Positions 63,640 through 64,000 of a stretch of 64,000 bases of DNA are shown one piece after another. The position numbers and the translations under genes were made by a program. The notes beneath the pieces were generated by a model, which saw nothing but the letters and a program-made list of their open reading frames with translations, did no database searches and was not told where the DNA came from. The stretch's first letter is position 1. Every line of letters begins with the position of its first letter. Origin of the DNA: Rhodobacterales bacterium (lineage in GTDB: Bacteria; Pseudomonadota; Alphaproteobacteria; Rhodobacterales; Rhodobacteraceae); contig QIGK01000026.1 in NCBI GenBank assembly GCA_003228875.1, positions 55,494 to 119,493 of the forward strand, written 5' to 3'.

Positions 63640-63834
63640 TTATGCCAACCATTCCATAAATTTCATAGCAAGCATGCCACCCAAAACAATGCAGGCAAAG
63701 GTAATAAACAACCCCATGGTGCAAAAATTCGTGTAATACACGATCATGCCAAAAACCGTGCCAATCAAAAGCCCGCCCTAGCCAATATAGAAGGCTAGAT
63801 TCTCGATGATTATATCTCTCCAGATGTCTAGCAT
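63640..63834 (-). pseudogene. YeeE/YedE-type membrane protein remnant with in-frame stop
   Basis: Reading from ATG 63834: MLDIWRDIIIENLAFYIG, then TAG at 63778-63780, then GGLLIGTVFGMIVYYTNFCT, MG and a hydrophobic helix ending at TAA 63640. The YTNFCTMG block is the thiosulfate/sulfur-binding loop signature of YeeE/YedE transporters. The downstream part is also far shorter than a full transporter. Either a decayed gene, or a TAG read through; the first is likelier. It lies between mrp and a transposase fragment. Confidence 0.7.
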
Positions 63835-63897
63835 TTCACTCTCGTGATCCGGCTGCACCGCAATTTTTCTTTTCAATTATTCATATTAGGATAGGCT

Positions 63898-64000
63898 CTA
63901 GACCATCATTTTTTTAAGTTCACAGTTTAAAGTATCAAAATCTTTGCTCCAACGCCACTCACATTCTTTCAGGTGCAGGTCAAAGTTTTTCTTCACGCCG
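63898..64000 (-). mobile_element. IS1595/ISXO2-like transposase C-terminus (cut by window edge)
   Basis: The minus-strand frame ending at TAG 63898 reads VKKNFDLHLKECEWRWSKDF and ends ELKKMMV. LHLKECEWRW is the characteristic closing helix of IS1595-family transposases, whose DDE domain would lie to the right of the window. No inverted-repeat terminus is confidently placed. It may have helped disrupt the YeeE/YedE remnant next to it. Confidence 0.72.

Overview
The window reads as chromosome of an alphaproteobacterium, most likely Rhodobacterales (Roseobacter-like). The reasons are the zwf-pgl-edd-eda-pgi Entner-Doudoroff operon, the glutathione-dependent formaldehyde pair adhC/fghA, TadE/TadG proteins, and the general style of dapA/smpB/mutL/lspA/mrp. 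Base composition looks close to 50% GC by eye, with no obvious foreign block. I found no tRNA, rRNA or CRISPR array.

Region 1 (1-12.9 kb, all leftward) is the sheath/baseplate half of a type VI secretion system (T6SS): tssA, tssB, tssC, hcp, tagJ, tssE, tssF, tssG, tssH. They are followed by an unrecognised lysine-rich protein, a bacterial voltage-gated sodium channel and a second, near-identical tssB cut by the left edge. The membrane-complex genes (tssJKLM) and vgrG/PAAR are not in the window. hcp has its own 3' hairpin and intrinsic terminator.

Region 2 (13-24.1 kb) looks like a regulatory and envelope annex of the T6SS. It holds an M15 peptidoglycan peptidase, three lipoproteins (two are glycine-zipper paralogues), an active-looking caspase-family protease, and a second protein with a caspase-like fold that has lost the catalytic dyad and gained a peptidoglycan-binding domain. 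It also holds a CxxCH/HAMP membrane sensor, two Hanks-type Ser/Thr kinases and an OmpA-domain protein. The combination suggests an envelope-sensing phosphorylation circuit tied to T6SS; this is the best candidate here for an undescribed system.

Region 3 (24.2-37 kb) is mixed housekeeping: flavin reductase, lytic transglycosylase, sulfotransferase-like protein, dapA, smpB, a HAD phosphatase, an RsmJ-like methyltransferase, a DUF188 protein, an AraC regulator frameshifted by a 16-bp tandem duplication, a fatty acid hydroxylase, fghA/adhC with a small DUF4157 protein between them, a lipoprotein and arfB. Just upstream of arfB is an 18-codon ORF with a perfect Shine-Dalgarno, enclosed by hairpins. 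Before it lies yhhQ, a queuosine-precursor transporter preceded by what reads as a 34-nt preQ1-I riboswitch.

Region 4 (38-51.8 kb): two TadE-like proteins and a TadG-like protein, mutL, a peroxiredoxin-like protein with an in-frame 18-bp tandem duplication, a pair of M16 peptidases, lspA, and a large secreted von Willebrand A protein with about eight Ig-like repeats. Two cysteine-bearing probable secreted proteins of unknown function follow.

Region 5 (51.8-64 kb): the leftward Entner-Doudoroff operon ending in a coupled rluA-family gene, a divergent RND/MMPL exporter, a secreted unknown and mrp. At the right edge are a stop-interrupted YeeE/YedE remnant and the C-terminal end of an IS1595-like transposase.
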